NCBI GenBank assembly: GCA_947490975.1
Contig: CANLHV010000077.1
Location: 1-6,103, forward strand
Direction: 5' to 3'
DNA: 6,103 nt
Origin: Acidimicrobiaceae bacterium
Lineage (GTDB): Bacteria; Actinomycetota; Acidimicrobiia; Acidimicrobiales; Ilumatobacteraceae
Under the pieces are notes generated by a model. The model saw only the letters and a program-made list of their open reading frames with translations. It made no database searches and had not been told where the DNA came from. Position numbers and translations under genes: made by a program. Position 1 is the stretch's first letter, and each line of letters starts with the position of its first letter. Below, piece after piece: positions 4,867-6,103 of this stretch.

Positions 4867-6103
4867 GTGAGCCGAAAACCCCGAACGCCCCCGTTGACCC
4901 CGCGCCAACGCACTATTTTGTGGCTTCTCGCCTTGGCTTGCGTACCGGCCACATATGCCAACACATTGTTCACGCAAACAGTTGCGTATGCAGCGCAAGA
5001 CTTTGCAATTTCAGAACAAGGACAAGGCATCGGCGCAGCAATCATCCGCTGGGGCGTCGTCATTTCACTTCCACTTGCCGCACTCGCCGACCGTATCGGC
5101 CGTCGTCGATTAATTATTTGCTGCGCGTTCGGTGCACCGATCATCACTGCACTTGGTGGTCTTGCACCAAATTTCGCAATCTTGGTGGCGACACAAACTA
5201 TTGGCCGACCGTTAGCACTGGTCTTAACTATTTTGATCGGCATCGTCGCCACCGAAGAAATGTCACGTGATGCTCGAGCATGGGCGACAAGTGTGCTGGC
5301 GATTGCCGCGGGGTTCGGCGCTGGCTTCGCATTTGCCGCCTTGCCATTGGCTGATCTTGGTTCAGACTCGTGGCGTTACATCTATGCAATCTCGCTTGCA
5401 TGGCTCGTGATCGCCGTCATTCTTTGGCGCAAACTTCCCGAGACGACGCGATTCACTGAGCGTCACGAAGCCAAACTCGACTCGGCAACTCACATCAATA
5501 GAACGCGACTTGCCACACAAAGTCTCGTCGCAATTTTTGGCAACGTTTTTATCGCTGCGTCATCTGTCTTTCAAGTGCGTTACTTGCGTGACGTTCGCGA
5601 CTATTCAGCAGTCATGGTCACTGCATTCACATTGATCACCGGCACACCAGCATCAATAGGTTTGTTAATCGGCGGACGCGTCGCCGACCGTCGCGGGCGC
5701 CGCGTTCTTTCAGCAATCACGTTTCCGCTCGGGGCAATTTTGCTAACTGGGGCATTCAGCACCAGCGGTCAAATCATGTGGCTCGCTTCGGTTTCGGGTG
5801 GCGTCTGTCTAGGTCTCGCCTACCCAGCGATGGCTGTTTATCGCGGTGAAATGTTTCCGACTTTGCATCGCTCGTTTGCCTCGAGTGTGATCATGACAGC
5901 CTCACTGATAGGCGGCAGTGTTGGTCTCATTGGCGCTGGCTTTTTTCTCAACCGTGACTTCAGCTATGGCGCCGTCATGAGTTGGCTTGCTGTGGGTCCG
6001 ATCATTGCTGGCATCTTGGTCTATGCAACTTTCCCCGAATCAGCACATCGCGAACTCGAAGAACTCAACCCAGAAGATGTGGTTGATTCAAAGCCCGTTA
6101 AAT
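4867..6103 (+). CDS. MFS transporter, sugar-porter/metabolite-symporter-like, C-terminal end cut by the window edge
   Basis: Twelve-span secondary transporter of the cytoplasmic membrane; the frame is open for 412 codons to the right edge. The MFS motif A appears twice, as LADRIGRRR (73-81) in loop 2-3 and RVADRRGRR (271-279) in loop 8-9, reflecting the two six-span halves. PETTRF (191-196) after span 6, YRGEMFPTLHRSFASS (325-340) near span 10, and FPESAHRELEEL (389-400) after span 12 resemble the PETxxR, ELFPTxxR and PESxR/LEEL marks of sugar-porter and metabolite:H+ symporter proteins. The substrate is unknown. The last span is complete, so only a short tail is probably missing. The start is uncertain. 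GTG 4867 follows a TATGCT box by six bases (leaderless layout); the in-frame ATG at 4843 would add eight residues and share the CATG tetramer with the murA start codon. Neither has a Shine-Dalgarno. Confidence 0.92.
   Translation, partial: MSRKPRTPPLTPRQRTILWLLALACVPATYANTLFTQTVAYAAQDFAISEQGQGIGAAIIRWGVVISLPLAALADRIGRRRLIICCAFGAPIITALGGLAPNFAILVATQTIGRPLALVLTILIGIVATEEMSRDARAWATSVLAIAAGFGAGFAFAALPLADLGSDSWRYIYAISLAWLVIAVILWRKLPETTRFTERHEAKLDSATHINRTRLATQSLVAIFGNVFIAASSVFQVRYLRDVRDYSAVMVTAFTLITGTPASIGLLIGGRVADRRGRRVLSAITFPLGAILLTGAFSTSGQIMWLASVSGGVCLGLAYPAMAVYRGEMFPTLHRSFASSVIMTASLIGGSVGLIGAGFFLNRDFSYGAVMSWLAVGPIIAGILVYATFPESAHRELEELNPEDVVDSKPVK

Noticed and set aside
4851..5252. 133-codon minus-strand frame upstream of murA
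   Set aside because: It lies antisense to the well-supported MFS N-terminal half, with both the hydrophobic pattern and motif A on the plus strand. It is a mirror of codon bias, not a gene.

Overview
This 6.1-kb window looks like ordinary chromosomal DNA from an actinobacterium. GC content is roughly half by eye. The gene content, the MurA carrying Asp instead of the catalytic Cys, and several starts of the leaderless type (a -10-like TAnnnT box followed about 6-9 nt later by ATG/GTG, without a Shine-Dalgarno) suggest Actinomycetota, perhaps a moderate-GC Acidimicrobiia-like lineage. The class-level placement is inference, not proven. No RNA gene, CRISPR array, insertion sequence, phage gene or attachment site was seen. 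Coding density is very high, and the longest gap without an obvious large gene (about 150 bp) holds a probable small membrane-protein gene.

Layout from left to right. (1) 1-785, minus: an IscS/NifS-type cysteine desulfurase whose C-terminus, including the catalytic Cys loop, runs off the left edge. (2) 817-1260, plus: a 147-aa SRPBCC (START/Bet v1-like) protein, divergent from the desulfurase across 31 bp. (3) 3423 down to 1261, minus: a tight four-gene operon of a 76-aa NifU C-terminal-type Fe-S protein, the MeaB/ArgK GTPase, AzlC and AzlD. Junctions are stop-abutting-start (TAAATG), a 1-nt overlap (TAGTG) and an 11-nt overlap. The last gene abuts the convergent SRPBCC gene with zero bases between stop codons. 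(4) 3471-3623, plus: a 50-aa single-span membrane ORF, convergent with murA and overlapping its 3' end by 48 bp. (5) 4844-3576, minus: murA, the first committed step of peptidoglycan synthesis. (6) 4843 or 4867 to the right edge, plus: an MFS transporter of sugar-porter/metabolite-symporter type, missing only its extreme C-terminus.

Functional themes are sulfur and Fe-S handling (cysteine desulfurase, Nfu-type carrier), B12-dependent mutase maintenance (MeaB; no mutase gene in the window), branched-chain amino acid export (AzlCD) and cell-wall synthesis (MurA). Valine and isoleucine breakdown feeds methylmalonyl-CoA, so a meaB-azlCD operon is metabolically suggestive, but that link is inference. 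The items most worth a second look are the 50-aa membrane ORF with its leaderless-type promoter, the inverted overlapping -10 boxes at divergent junctions, and the Cys-to-Asp MurA.
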